From CAZJYI01 sp964550025 (GTDB lineage Bacteria; Verrucomicrobiota; Kiritimatiellia; UBA8416; CAYOBW01), in the NCBI GenBank assembly GCA_964550025.1, contig CAZJYI010000031.1:1-64000 (forward strand): DNA of 64,000 nt, in the 5' to 3' direction. Positions 18,196 through 27,981 of this stretch are shown here, in pieces. The position numbers and the translations under genes were made by a program. Under the pieces are notes generated by a model. That model was not told the DNA's origin. It saw only the letters and a list, made by a program, of their open reading frames with translations, and did no database searches. Each line of letters begins with the position of its first letter. Within the stretch, counting starts at the first letter, position 1.

Positions 18196-21100
18196 CTATG
18201 CATCTCCCTTCTTCTTCGCCCCGGGCTTCATCTTCTCGACCGCCTCTTCGAAATCCTCCAGCTCATCGGAGACCCTGTCGTGATAGCGCTTGGACACTAT
18301 CTCCTTGATGAGCTCCGACGTGCACAGGTCCCGGAAGCGCTTCGCCAGCGCCGCGCGCGCCTCGCCGTCTTCCTTGCGCGCGGCGTTGGTGTAGAGCGAG
18401 CTCATGAGCCAGGGGGTCAGACTCGAGTGCTTGAATCCGGGATCGAGCTCTCGCCATTTGGCCAACCAACCGTCCACCGCCTTCTCCTCACCCAGAATGT
18501 GGTGCAGGAAGTAGCGCAGCGCAAACAGACCGCGGTAGTGCTTCGTCTCGGGCGTCGCACCGGCGACCATCTCCGTACACAACGCAAGGTAGTCGCGCGT
18601 CGACAGCGACCACGTCTCCTCACCCCCGGGGCGGCCTGCGCACAGGTAACTCCGCAACTTGTACCCCATGTCCTTTATCATGTCCTTGCGGCCATCTCCG
18701 GCACCGTCTCGCGCCGCATCGGCCAGTGCCTTGTGGAGCCCCAGGTAGATGTCCTTCCGGCCGGCCGCGAGCATGTGTTCCAGGTAGCGCCTGAACATGC
18801 TGCTCCGGGTGCTGCTCAGGGTTTCGCTGCCCGCAAACAAAGCCATGGCCTCGGCACTCAGCGCCTCTATCCCGGGACCGCGCAACAGTGCGGCGAAAGC
18901 CTGATCCCGCAAGCGCACGTCGGTAAACGTGAGCCCGCGCAGGGCGGCGGCGCGTTCTTGAACGAGGGACTCGGAACTCTTGACGCCTCTCCAGGCAAAC
19001 TGCTTCGGGTCGTAGTCGGGCACGGTCGCAAAGAGGCATTCCGCCACGAAACGGAGATCCGGGTCCTCAATGCCGGCGACAACCTTCGACGCCACTGTCC
19101 GCTCGCCGGGCCGCATGCCGTGTCGGTTCGGGTAGCTTCCGGAGAAGCTCATGCTTCGGGCGCGCGTCTTCAGGTACCCCGGGATTTCGTTGGTCATGTT
19201 ATAGCGTACGAGCAGCGCGTAGGTGGGCGGGTAGGAGCGAAGCTGCGAGTTCTCGTGCGTCACGATGCGTCGCACGTCGTCGATCCGATCCAGCCGGGCG
19301 TGCAGTTCGGCCCACTCCAGGTCCATGGCCGGCGGTCTCTTTTGATGGCTGTAGCGCGAGTAGCTGTGGTAAGGGGATGACGACGCCCCTATCAGCCTAT
19401 GGCGGCGCCACAGGCGGCAGATTTCTTCGGCGGTTTCGCGCCAGGTGCCGTCCTCGTTCGTGTCCGCGTTCAGCGCAAGCACGAGCGCCCTGGAGAACTC
19501 CTCCCCTCCTGACAGAAGCCCCTGTTTGTGCCGCGCCGACAAACTCAGAAGCAGCGGGGACACGGGACGCCACAGGGCGCTGATCAACGCGTATCCCGCA
19601 TTGCGATCCAACAGGCTGCAGTACGCATTCAGACGCCACGCCTTGGGCAATTCCTCGTTTGAGACGATCCCGGTGTAGAGTTCCTTCAGGTGCGGAGTGG
19701 GCTCGCCGGGCGCCATCGTCGGTGCCTTGTAACGGATGCGGCCGTCGTCGATAAGCCCGATGTCCGGTCCTCGGCCGCCGTGATAGCCTCCGCAGTTGGG
19801 GCATTTTCTCCGGGCCGTCTTCATTGGAGACGCTATCCAGCAATCCACCCAGGCAAGCATCTCGCGGCCGGCCGGACTCGTCTGGTGCGGATGTGCCGCA
19901 AGCGTTTCGCGCACGTGCTGCACGTGCGCTGTCGACAGACCGAGGAGCGTCCCCTCGATGAGGGCGCCCAGGGGCGGCGACGGGGTATCGCCAAAAGTCG
20001 TCACGAGCTCGTCGGCAAAGGCAAGGAACCCGCGGACCCGCGCGGGTGGCCGGTTGCTGGGAGGCGCTTCCTGTGGTGCACTGGCCTCCTCCGGCGGCGC
20101 ATTGCTTGCCGCGGCTTTGCGGGCGGCTGCCAGTGCTTCATCCTTGTCTTGCTCCCGGTCGACATGGTGTTCCAGCAGGTTGTCCAGTTCGTGCTCGAAG
20201 TCGTCCGGCACCGCACCGACCCCGTTGGTCAGGACGAGCATACGACTGGTCACGAAATGTATGCCGGGCAAACTGTCGACCTCGCCGGCAAGCTCCGCAA
20301 CAACGTACGTCTCGAGGTCGTCGAGTGCGGGAGAGCCGCCTGAAAGATCGCGCAGAGCGCGACGCTTGTTCTTGCGCAACAGCTCGAGCGCATGATCGTA
20401 GACCCGCATCCCCTCCTCCGGTGAAGACTCAAGGATCATCGACATGAATTCCGCCGTGTCGGTGACGAGTTGGTCGGCATCCTCAAAGTCATCGTCTACC
20501 AGGAACTCGGATACGCGTTTTTCCACGACACCGCGCGTTACGCTTCGGTACATCGCATGCACTCGTTCGGCCGGCTTGCCCACACGGAGCCGTTTCCCCG
20601 CCTGCCCCACGTGGGACAGGGCGTCGTGCAGCGACAGAAAAAACTCCTCGCGCACGCTTTCATCCGCCGCGGCGATGACATCAGCGTACTTGCCCAGGTA
20701 CTCAAAGCACTCGCGCGCCGAGGGCATCTTGGTGAAAATGAATGCCAAACCCTGGCCAAACGTCAGCTTCTGCTTCTTGTTCTCCTCTATCGCCTCGAGC
20801 ATCTCCTCCGTGACCTCGCCGGACCCGTGCGACCATTGCACCCCTCCCAGCACAGACGACAGCAGGCTCCCGCTCATCCTGTCGGGGGCAAGCATGGGGC
20901 GGAACGTGTCCCACTCACCCGATACCGGCAGCTTCGAGAAGTAGGACCACCTGCGGGATTGCTCGCCAATGACTTCATAGATATCGTGACACAGCTCCGC
21001 CTTCCCGGCCAGCACAGGCAGGCGAGCAAGGTGTTCCAACACGGGAACCACAAGCTCGCCGTGGACGGCGAACTGTGCCAGGCACTTGACGTACCGTGAC

Positions 21101-24100
21101 AGGCGCGTCGCGTCGCGCGAGTTCTCTTTGATGTCGTCGCCCTGGCGCTCCCGCAGATCGCCCAACGCGGCGTGTGCCAGCTCGTCGAGGAACGCCTCAA
21201 CGCGGTTGGTTGCGCCCTGCTCAGCGAGGATGCTGCACCACTTGCCGGCGAAAGGCGGCAGTCCTTCTTCGCCGGAGTAGCGCGTCGAGCCGGCACTGAA
21301 CGTCTTGCGCGCGGTGTCTAGGACGAGCGGGGTCAGATCGGCCTGCTTCTTGCTCTTCTGCAAGATTTCGATGGCGCGGCTCAGGACTCCCGGATCGCGC
21401 TGCAGGCTCCGGCCGGCCGCCTCGACCTGTTTGAGTGCTACGTCAAGAAACGCATCCGGAGACGCCCTGTACAGTTCGACCCTGCGCGCCAACTGCTCCC
21501 GTATCGACTTCAAACGAGGCTGACTGAGCGTTCCAATGAACGTGTCGAGCGCGTCCAGTGTGTCCGTTTCGAAATGGTGGCCCGCCAGGAACGCCACGGG
21601 CGTCTCCACGGGTTCACGCTCCCGACCGCCGTAATACCTGTAGTGCCTCACGTAGGACGATGACGAACCGCCGCGACCGCCCCGCGCGCCCTGGCTGCGG
21701 ATGGCCTGCCTGGCCAGTTCCGGGAACTCGTCCATAGGGAGAGCGTGTGCACGCGCCAGCCGCAGCTTCTTCTGGAAGACGCTTGTCGCAAGCTCCGGGA
21801 TTTCCATGGCCGCATCCGCAACCTGCCCGAACGCCTCGATGCGCCGCTCCGTCATGGCCTTCTGTTCTTCACTGGCCTCTTCCTCCTCCGGCTGTTTGAA
21901 CAACTCGGAGATCGGATCGCCGTCGGCGGTACGCGTGGACTCGGTCAACCCGTCCAGGAACCTGTCGAGGGTGTACCAGTTGGCGCCGCGCGTATCGATA
22001 GCGGCCTTGACGCTCTCGACGACGAGCGGGACGTACCTCAGCCGCTCCTCGATCGAATAGTGAGAGCGGGCATGCGCCATGACCGCCTCCAGGGCAACCA
22101 TCGGAGCCTGCTCCAGGGCCTGCGAGAAATGCTCGCGCGAGGCTTCGGCATCATCCTCGAGAAGAAGCAACGCCAACTGCAGACGGGCTCCGGTGGCCGT
22201 GGACTGACGCTCGATTATAGCTTCGAACCGGGCACGCGCTTCGTCCTCGTATACATCGCCGAGGCTCGCCAGGGTCGTGGCGTAGGCCATCTCCTGGCGC
22301 AGGCTGTCGTTGTTCTCGCCCGGGCGCAACGCTCTGAGAAGGGTCGGCAACAGGCCTTCATCCGCGAACAGTTTCGTCACCCGCCGAATCTCCGATGACA
22401 CGTCGCTCTGCCGGCTTTGCGTCAACCGCACCGGCAGGGCCATGGCGTGCAGCTGCCTGACGGCCAGCTTGACGGCCTTCTCGTCTTCTCCCTCGGACAG
22501 CGCATTGCGAATCGGCTGGGGCGATGCGCTGTAGCTGCTGCGCCCGCTGAAGGGACTCGCCACGCGCGCCGTAGATATACTCTCGTCAACCTCTTTCGAG
22601 GCCTTCTTGAGACCGAGCTCCTCCAGCAGTCCGGCGAGCTGGATGCGTTCGGCCCGGCTGGCGCGCTGTCTGCGTAGACGCAGCGCCGCCTGCTGCGCAG
22701 CGGCCAGGAACTCCGCCCTGCCAGTCTTGCCGGGAATGGCCACGACCGCCTGCGCAAGGGCGCCGTCGAGGAGCGTGCGGTCCTGGGCGCTCATGGGGAT
22801 ATAGCGCGACCGCAGCAGCACGCGCGCGGCTTCCGCGTGCTTCCCCAGCGACCCCCACCACGACGCGGCATGCACGATCGTGCACAGGTCCGTCTGGGAA
22901 CCCGGGGTGATCAGGCGCGCCACCAGCTTGGATGTCTCCTCTTCCTTGCTGCATCGCGCCGCCAGGCGGATACGCAGAATCGGGTCCTTGACGCCGGCCA
23001 CGAGCGGCCACAGGGCATCCGGGTCCCCGCGCCAGCCGTCCGCACGGCCGAGCACGGCCTGCACCTCCCTTGTCACCCCCGGCGCGTACGACGGAGGGAA
23101 CCTCTGTAGCGAATCAAGCCCCTGCTGACGGCCATAGCGCGAGCTGTAGTGGTAGTGCCTGCCGCGTACCGTGGGCGTGCCTTTCTTCTCCCTTGCGCGT
23201 TTCAGTTCCTCCTCCAGCAGCGCCACAAACGCGCGCGGATCCTCATCCCGTGCCAGCAGTCCGGCCACTGTGCCGAAGAGCGGACTGCCCTTTGCCTCGT
23301 CTTGGGTGAAGTGCCGGTGCAGATGCATGACCAGCTCGCGCAGCTCCTTCTCGAGGCCTTCCTCCGCGACCTCCGGGACGATATCCCAGTAGTCCGAGAG
23401 CATCCCGCCCACGCCGCGGGGCGGCGACTCCATCCGGCGAATCAGGGCCACGGCCTCGCGAAGCATGTCCGGGTCGGGCGATCCGGAATGCTGCGCCATC
23501 AGAGCGATGGCAAAGGCCAGTGCGGGACGCACCCCTTTGAAGCGGGCAAAAATCTCCTTCAGGGGTTCCCCGCTCAGGCCGCCCGTGCCGCCGCATATGG
23601 CGATGACCTGCAGGGCCGTCTCATCATCGCGGTACCGCTCATACAGATCGTCCCACTCGACGGCGTCCCCCTCCGCCATGGCCAACCGCAGTTTGATATC
23701 GGGGTAGGCGACACCTCGTTCCCGCAGCCGCCCGCACAGCCGCTCCAATCGCTCATCATCAAGCTCGGGCGATATCAGCGAGAGATGACCGATCACGTAC
23801 CGCTCGAGATCGTCGACCGTGGGAGGCAAACCAACCGGCGCGTAGCCATACCCGTATCCGCCAAAACCATAGTAGCCCGAGGTGGAGTAGTAGTGCCTCT
23901 GCCGATGCCGGCGCATTTCCCAGGACAGGTGGGAGTACGACGCCAGGTCCACGCACTCGGGCGAGAAGAGTTCTTCCATCAACGAATAGTAACCGCGAAA
24001 CTGGTTCTGTGTCCGCGGACGCTTGAGGGCCAGAATCCGCGGCAGTTCGTCAAACGGGCGAAGCAACAGGAGAAAGGCATCCACGGCCTGGTCGTACTGC

Positions 24101-26847
24101 AGTTCCTCCGTGAGCACAATGGCCCGCATGAACGCGAGGCGGTAGTCCCCCGGCCGTGCCGGGCAGAGGTCGGCAAGAAGCCGCCCGGCAAGATAGTGTT
24201 CCTCCGCACCGATCATGGCGCCAACCACGCGCTCCACGGTATCGTCGCCGGTCCGCTCGTCGGCGAGGATCGACTGCAGCAAGCGGATGCCCTTGTCCTG
24301 GTTGCCGTGCTGAAGGTAGTGCTCGGCGAGCTTCATCCGGCTACGGTGCGTCGGGTCGATCCGAACCGCGCGTTCCAGGGTCGCCACGGCGCGCTGCCCG
24401 TCACCCTGCTCGTTCTCGATTCGGGCCACCTCATGCAGCAGGGAAACGTCGTCCGTACGGATCTCGGTCGCCCGCAGAAGGTACTTGCGGCGTTCCTCGT
24501 AGTTGTGGCGGGACTGATACAACCGGGCCAGCGCCAGCACGGGAAACAGGGCCTTGCGGTCGGCATCGGCCTGCGACTTGAAGACGCGCAGCAGCCGGTC
24601 GCTACGGCCCCGCATATCGGCAATCCGCCCAAGCTGATCAACGTAGCGCAGCCGTGCCTCCAGCGTATCCGCCGCGTCGATCAGCCGCCAGTAGATGCGT
24701 TCGGCATCCTCCAGTGCACCACCTTCGGTGTAGTAGCGCGCCAGTGTCGTGTTCAAGTCCGTGTTATCGGGCGAGATGCGCAAGGCTCGCCGCAACACCT
24801 TGATCGCCTTTGCGCTGTGGCCGGCATCGGAATGCACGCTCGCCTCACGCATGTACGGCACGGGTGAAGCCGGGGTGATGCGCTGCCACTCGGCCAGCCA
24901 GCGCAAGGCGTCCTCCTGCTGCCGGGCGCTGATGCAGAAGTCGACGAGCCGGCGCACGAAGAAGACACGTTTGTCCGGGTGCGCGGCCAGCAGCTCGCGC
25001 GCAATCCGAATGGCTTCGGGCCAGTCCCGACGGCGTCGAGCCAGGCGCAGCGCCTGCATGCGCAGTAAGGAAGCACCGTCTGCCGCGGCGTCCGCCTTCG
25101 TCAGCGTTTCGTCAGCCTTGTCGTGTGCGCCTGTCTGCTCGTACAGCTCAGCCAGGAGACAGTGCTGCGCCACGCTTCTTCCCGGCATCTCGCGCAGCTC
25201 GTCAACCAGTGCATCCATCTTCCCCGCCGCGCGGGCCGCCGAGGCTACGGCCCCAACCGCCGTCTCGATCTCGGTGAAACGCGTCGCCAGCCCGAGGAGC
25301 TTACGGGCGTGCGCCACGGCTTCGTCCTTCATGTCGAGCGCACGCGCCTCGTCCACCAGGAGCACCTGGTAGGGAAAGCTGTCGGAGAATGCCGTCCCGC
25401 GGGCCGTGAGAATGTCGTACGCCGTCCGGTGATCGTGCCGTACACCCAGTTGGCGCGCGATGCGCATCACGTCGTCGCAACCTGCGTCCGCCGCAATCTC
25501 GGTGAAGACGCGCCGGGCCTCATTGGTCCGGCCGATCACGTACAGGTGCGAGGCACGTGCTTCGCGCGACGCGACGCTACCCGGAAAGGCCTCCACGAGA
25601 CGGTCGTAGACCGTGGTGGCCGAGTTGGTATGGTCGTGCGAATTGAGGAGCCGCGCCACGCGCAGGTAGTCGAACTCGGTCTTCTGTGACCGCTCCAGGT
25701 ATTTCAGCAACGTCTCCCTGCTCCCATCGGTCTGCTCGGCCTGGTGTTGTATGGCGGCAAGGCTGAGCAGCAGTTCGCCATCGTCGGGGTATTCGTCGCA
25801 CAGGGCCGAAGCCTCCGCAACCGCTTCGGCAGCCTTGTCGCATTTGAGCAACAGGCGAACGTATTCCTCGCGCGTGGTCCTGTCGCCCGGCGAGACCTTG
25901 ACGATGCCCTTAAAGGCGGCAACCGCTCCATCGACGTCTCCCTGTTCGCGCAGGATAAAGGCGCGGCGCTTCAGCAGGTAGACGCGCTTGGCATGTTGGG
26001 CGGCCAACTTGTCGTATTGCTCGCGCAACCCGGCTGTATCGTGTTCGAGGCGATACACGTGCTCGATCTGCGAGAGCACCTCCTTCTCCAGCCAACTACC
26101 GCCCTCGGCTTTGTCCAGGACGCTGGTATAGGCGTCCACCGCTTTCTGCTTCTCTCCGGCGTGCTGATGGATATCGCCAAGCTGCAACGTCAGCATCGCT
26201 CGTTCGTACTCGGTCCGCGTACTCGCGATGAGCGCCTTGCAGTCCGCGGCAGCGCTCTCCATGAGCCCTTCCCGGCGCTTCAGATCGATCAGTTCCTCGC
26301 GCAGCTCGCGGTCATCGGAGTAGCGTCCGGTCAAAGCGGTCCATGTCGCCAACCCCTTCTCCCGGTCGCCGCTGCGCACCTGGACCTGACCAAGCAGCTT
26401 AAGCATCTTCACGCGCAGCGCATCGGGGCAGTCTCCCTTCAGCGCTTCCTCGAGGTGCTCGATGGCACGTGCCGTGCGCAGACACCGGTTCTCCAGCATG
26501 GCCTTGTGATAGAGGATCTCGGGGGCGGCCGGATGGTCTCGCAGGGCCTTCTCGTATTGTTCGATGGCCCGAGTGTCGTTGCCCTGGTGCTCGTAGAAGA
26601 AGGCGAGCAGAAGCTGATGATTGGGGCCCGGCTTCTTCCCGGCGAGCGTCCCCAGGTAGCTCTCGAGCTCACCGGCCGTGTTGTTGGCAAGCCAGGCGTT
26701 GTAGAAGCGCTCAAAAAGGTATCCCGGCGCCGGGCGCTTCGCGAGAATGTCAAGGTAGCGCTGCGTCTTGGCGTCCGGCTCCGCGCCGTCCACCGTCAAA
26801 ACAGCCGTCAAAACGGCAAATGCGGCAATTAGCTGAAACGGCTTCAT
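18196..26847 (-). CDS. Giant exported TPR protein (2883 residues)
   Basis: The protein starts with a signal peptide (hydrophobic 5-18, Ala-rich cleavage near 22) and continues with long TPR superhelices, clearest in residues 30-930 and repeated more weakly to the C-terminus. Four Tyr/His/Ser/Gly-rich loops interrupt the helices: about 977-1005 (several GY repeats), 1225-1240, 1720-1744 and 2487-2504. A CPNCGGYHGG motif near 2345-2357 looks like half a zinc site or a disulfide-prone loop. No enzymatic motif was found. It is the first gene of the Bat-like operon and ends three bases before the coiled-coil gene. Known Bat operons encode smaller TPR proteins, so this may be an enlarged periplasmic scaffold. 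The upstream SD is only a G-rich run, so the start is slightly uncertain. Confidence 0.85.
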   Translation of the reverse strand: MKPFQLIAAFAVLTAVLTVDGAEPDAKTQRYLDILAKRPAPGYLFERFYNAWLANNTAGELESYLGTLAGKKPGPNHQLLLAFFYEHQGNDTRAIEQYEKALRDHPAAPEILYHKAMLENRCLRTARAIEHLEEALKGDCPDALRVKMLKLLGQVQVRSGDREKGLATWTALTGRYSDDRELREELIDLKRREGLMESAAADCKALIASTRTEYERAMLTLQLGDIHQHAGEKQKAVDAYTSVLDKAEGGSWLEKEVLSQIEHVYRLEHDTAGLREQYDKLAAQHAKRVYLLKRRAFILREQGDVDGAVAAFKGIVKVSPGDRTTREEYVRLLLKCDKAAEAVAEASALCDEYPDDGELLLSLAAIQHQAEQTDGSRETLLKYLERSQKTEFDYLRVARLLNSHDHTNSATTVYDRLVEAFPGSVASREARASHLYVIGRTNEARRVFTEIAADAGCDDVMRIARQLGVRHDHRTAYDILTARGTAFSDSFPYQVLLVDEARALDMKDEAVAHARKLLGLATRFTEIETAVGAVASAARAAGKMDALVDELREMPGRSVAQHCLLAELYEQTGAHDKADETLTKADAAADGASLLRMQALRLARRRRDWPEAIRIARELLAAHPDKRVFFVRRLVDFCISARQQEDALRWLAEWQRITPASPVPYMREASVHSDAGHSAKAIKVLRRALRISPDNTDLNTTLARYYTEGGALEDAERIYWRLIDAADTLEARLRYVDQLGRIADMRGRSDRLLRVFKSQADADRKALFPVLALARLYQSRHNYEERRKYLLRATEIRTDDVSLLHEVARIENEQGDGQRAVATLERAVRIDPTHRSRMKLAEHYLQHGNQDKGIRLLQSILADERTGDDTVERVVGAMIGAEEHYLAGRLLADLCPARPGDYRLAFMRAIVLTEELQYDQAVDAFLLLLRPFDELPRILALKRPRTQNQFRGYYSLMEELFSPECVDLASYSHLSWEMRRHRQRHYYSTSGYYGFGGYGYGYAPVGLPPTVDDLERYVIGHLSLISPELDDERLERLCGRLRERGVAYPDIKLRLAMAEGDAVEWDDLYERYRDDETALQVIAICGGTGGLSGEPLKEIFARFKGVRPALAFAIALMAQHSGSPDPDMLREAVALIRRMESPPRGVGGMLSDYWDIVPEVAEEGLEKELRELVMHLHRHFTQDEAKGSPLFGTVAGLLARDEDPRAFVALLEEELKRAREKKGTPTVRGRHYHYSSRYGRQQGLDSLQRFPPSYAPGVTREVQAVLGRADGWRGDPDALWPLVAGVKDPILRIRLAARCSKEEETSKLVARLITPGSQTDLCTIVHAASWWGSLGKHAEAARVLLRSRYIPMSAQDRTLLDGALAQAVVAIPGKTGRAEFLAAAQQAALRLRRQRASRAERIQLAGLLEELGLKKASKEVDESISTARVASPFSGRSSYSASPQPIRNALSEGEDEKAVKLAVRQLHAMALPVRLTQSRQSDVSSEIRRVTKLFADEGLLPTLLRALRPGENNDSLRQEMAYATTLASLGDVYEDEARARFEAIIERQSTATGARLQLALLLLEDDAEASREHFSQALEQAPMVALEAVMAHARSHYSIEERLRYVPLVVESVKAAIDTRGANWYTLDRFLDGLTESTRTADGDPISELFKQPEEEEASEEQKAMTERRIEAFGQVADAAMEIPELATSVFQKKLRLARAHALPMDEFPELARQAIRSQGARGGRGGSSSSYVRHYRYYGGREREPVETPVAFLAGHHFETDTLDALDTFIGTLSQPRLKSIREQLARRVELYRASPDAFLDVALKQVEAAGRSLQRDPGVLSRAIEILQKSKKQADLTPLVLDTARKTFSAGSTRYSGEEGLPPFAGKWCSILAEQGATNRVEAFLDELAHAALGDLRERQGDDIKENSRDATRLSRYVKCLAQFAVHGELVVPVLEHLARLPVLAGKAELCHDIYEVIGEQSRRWSYFSKLPVSGEWDTFRPMLAPDRMSGSLLSSVLGGVQWSHGSGEVTEEMLEAIEENKKQKLTFGQGLAFIFTKMPSARECFEYLGKYADVIAAADESVREEFFLSLHDALSHVGQAGKRLRVGKPAERVHAMYRSVTRGVVEKRVSEFLVDDDFEDADQLVTDTAEFMSMILESSPEEGMRVYDHALELLRKNKRRALRDLSGGSPALDDLETYVVAELAGEVDSLPGIHFVTSRMLVLTNGVGAVPDDFEHELDNLLEHHVDREQDKDEALAAARKAAASNAPPEEASAPQEAPPSNRPPARVRGFLAFADELVTTFGDTPSPPLGALIEGTLLGLSTAHVQHVRETLAAHPHQTSPAGREMLAWVDCWIASPMKTARRKCPNCGGYHGGRGPDIGLIDDGRIRYKAPTMAPGEPTPHLKELYTGIVSNEELPKAWRLNAYCSLLDRNAGYALISALWRPVSPLLLSLSARHKQGLLSGGEEFSRALVLALNADTNEDGTWRETAEEICRLWRRHRLIGASSSPYHSYSRYSHQKRPPAMDLEWAELHARLDRIDDVRRIVTHENSQLRSYPPTYALLVRYNMTNEIPGYLKTRARSMSFSGSYPNRHGMRPGERTVASKVVAGIEDPDLRFVAECLFATVPDYDPKQFAWRGVKSSESLVQERAAALRGLTFTDVRLRDQAFAALLRGPGIEALSAEAMALFAGSETLSSTRSSMFRRYLEHMLAAGRKDIYLGLHKALADAARDGAGDGRKDMIKDMGYKLRSYLCAGRPGGEETWSLSTRDYLALCTEMVAGATPETKHYRGLFALRYFLHHILGEEKAVDGWLAKWRELDPGFKHSSLTPWLMSSLYTNAARKEDGEARAALAKRFRDLCTSELIKEIVSKRYHDRVSDELEDFEEAVEKMKPGAKKKGDA

Positions 26848-27267
26848 GCGTCCCCCCCTTCAGTCAGCGTCGCCACCCATCGTGTATTCCCCCCGTCTGA
26901 CCCCAAAGGCGTGCTCCACCCGCAAGACGAAGAGACCGGTCCGCAGGGGTCCGTGCACGGGCACGGGGCACGGTCCGGCGCTCCCGGCCACACTCATAGA
27001 CGCACAGCCCCCCCCATTTCCTTCGCAGGAAATCTCGAGACCCTTCGCGGCAAGCTACGATGAAGCGCCCTAAACATCTAACGCCCCATAGAGCAACCCC
27101 GTCACCATACACAAAGCGCACCAGTTTGGCAAACCGTGTTCGGGAACAGGCTCGGCTCCGTGTCTCCCTGCAAAGTAAACGCCTCGGAATGGCCGGATCT
27201 TAGCACTTCAGGCCGTTTCCAGAGCAGGCGCGAGGCAATGTAGCGGAAGCCGGTTGCGCACATCCCC

Positions 27268-27437
27268 GGTAGCGCCCCGCTCCTGCGGGGTGACCAGTAG
27301 CGCCGGCTTTCAGCCGGTGACCAGTAGCGCGGATCTCCGATCCGCGCAGGCGCGTAGCGAGAAAGCCCGACACACGCATCCCCCCGACGCCGGCAAGATG
27401 CCGGCCGCACCTGTCACCGGCTGAAAGCCGGAGCCAC
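27268..27437. repeat. Cluster of GTAGCG-flanked hairpin units
   Basis: Three direct units each read GTAGCGC, a 5-base arm, a pyrimidine-rich 3-4-base loop, then the complementary arm. The arms are CCCGC/GCGGG, CGGCT/AGCCG and GGATC/GATCC. Two are followed by TGACCA. Further on, GTCACCGGCTGAAAGCCGG (27412-27430) is the exact reverse complement of the second unit, and another hairpin (GCCGGC-AAGAT-GCCGGC) lies between. The arrangement resembles REP/BIME elements. No REP-associated transposase is in the window. Confidence 0.85.
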
Positions 27438-27712
27438 TGTTGCGGTCCGTGACACGGATCCGCGCGTGAGCAAGGTAGGAAAGACACTTCTGCCTGTCCA
27501 AAGCGAACAGCGAGGCACACGTCGGTGAAAGAGACGACCATCAGACTCGTGTTTCTCCTTCGTGCCTCTCGACTCGCACGGGACGGGCAGGAGTGCCTCT
27601 CCTACGATAGCCCCGCAGAACTGCAATGCGCCCCCCGCCCATGGGACCCCCCCCCCGATTCGCGGGTAAGAACGGCTCCGTCCCTGGATCCCCCGTGAAT
27701 ACCACGCCCCGG

Positions 27713-27799
27713 CGGCTCGGCGAAGCCTCGCCCTCCATCGGTGGAACATCACGCAGTTCTTGATGCAGCAAAATGGAGGGCGAGGCTGTGCCGAGCCGC
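27713..27799. repeat. Long inverted repeat, possible hairpin or MITE
   Basis: A left arm of about 26 bases (27713-27738) and a right arm (27773-27799) are complementary except for a central 2-base mismatch (GA versus GT). They are separated by a 34-base spacer. No coding frame is associated. It could be a miniature element or a transcribed hairpin. Confidence 0.8.
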
Positions 27800-27981
27800 T
27801 GTGAACGGCGTGATCCTGATGTGATCGGGAAACAGACGAACAGCTTACCCGCGGATTTGGGATCCCCACTGGCACCTTGACCGTGCGCCAGAATGGTGTT
27901 TGCATCCCCTGCATCCCGTTATAGCGGTTTGAGTGTCAATGAACGGCGTAGGTCGACGAAGGCACGCCGGAAAGGACCAAC

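Larger units (their letters stand above)
26848..27981. other. 1.1-kb gene-free region rich in hairpin repeats
   Basis: No credible gene; the open frames here run through the repeats and lack start signals. It holds the GTAGCG-flanked hairpins at 27268-27437 and a long inverted repeat at 27713-27799. The divergent promoters for the flanking genes must lie here but are not obvious. Confidence 0.6.

Noticed and set aside
27414..27914. A 166-codon minus-strand open frame in the repeat-rich gap
   Set aside because: It reads through hairpin repeats and the long inverted repeat. It has no SD.
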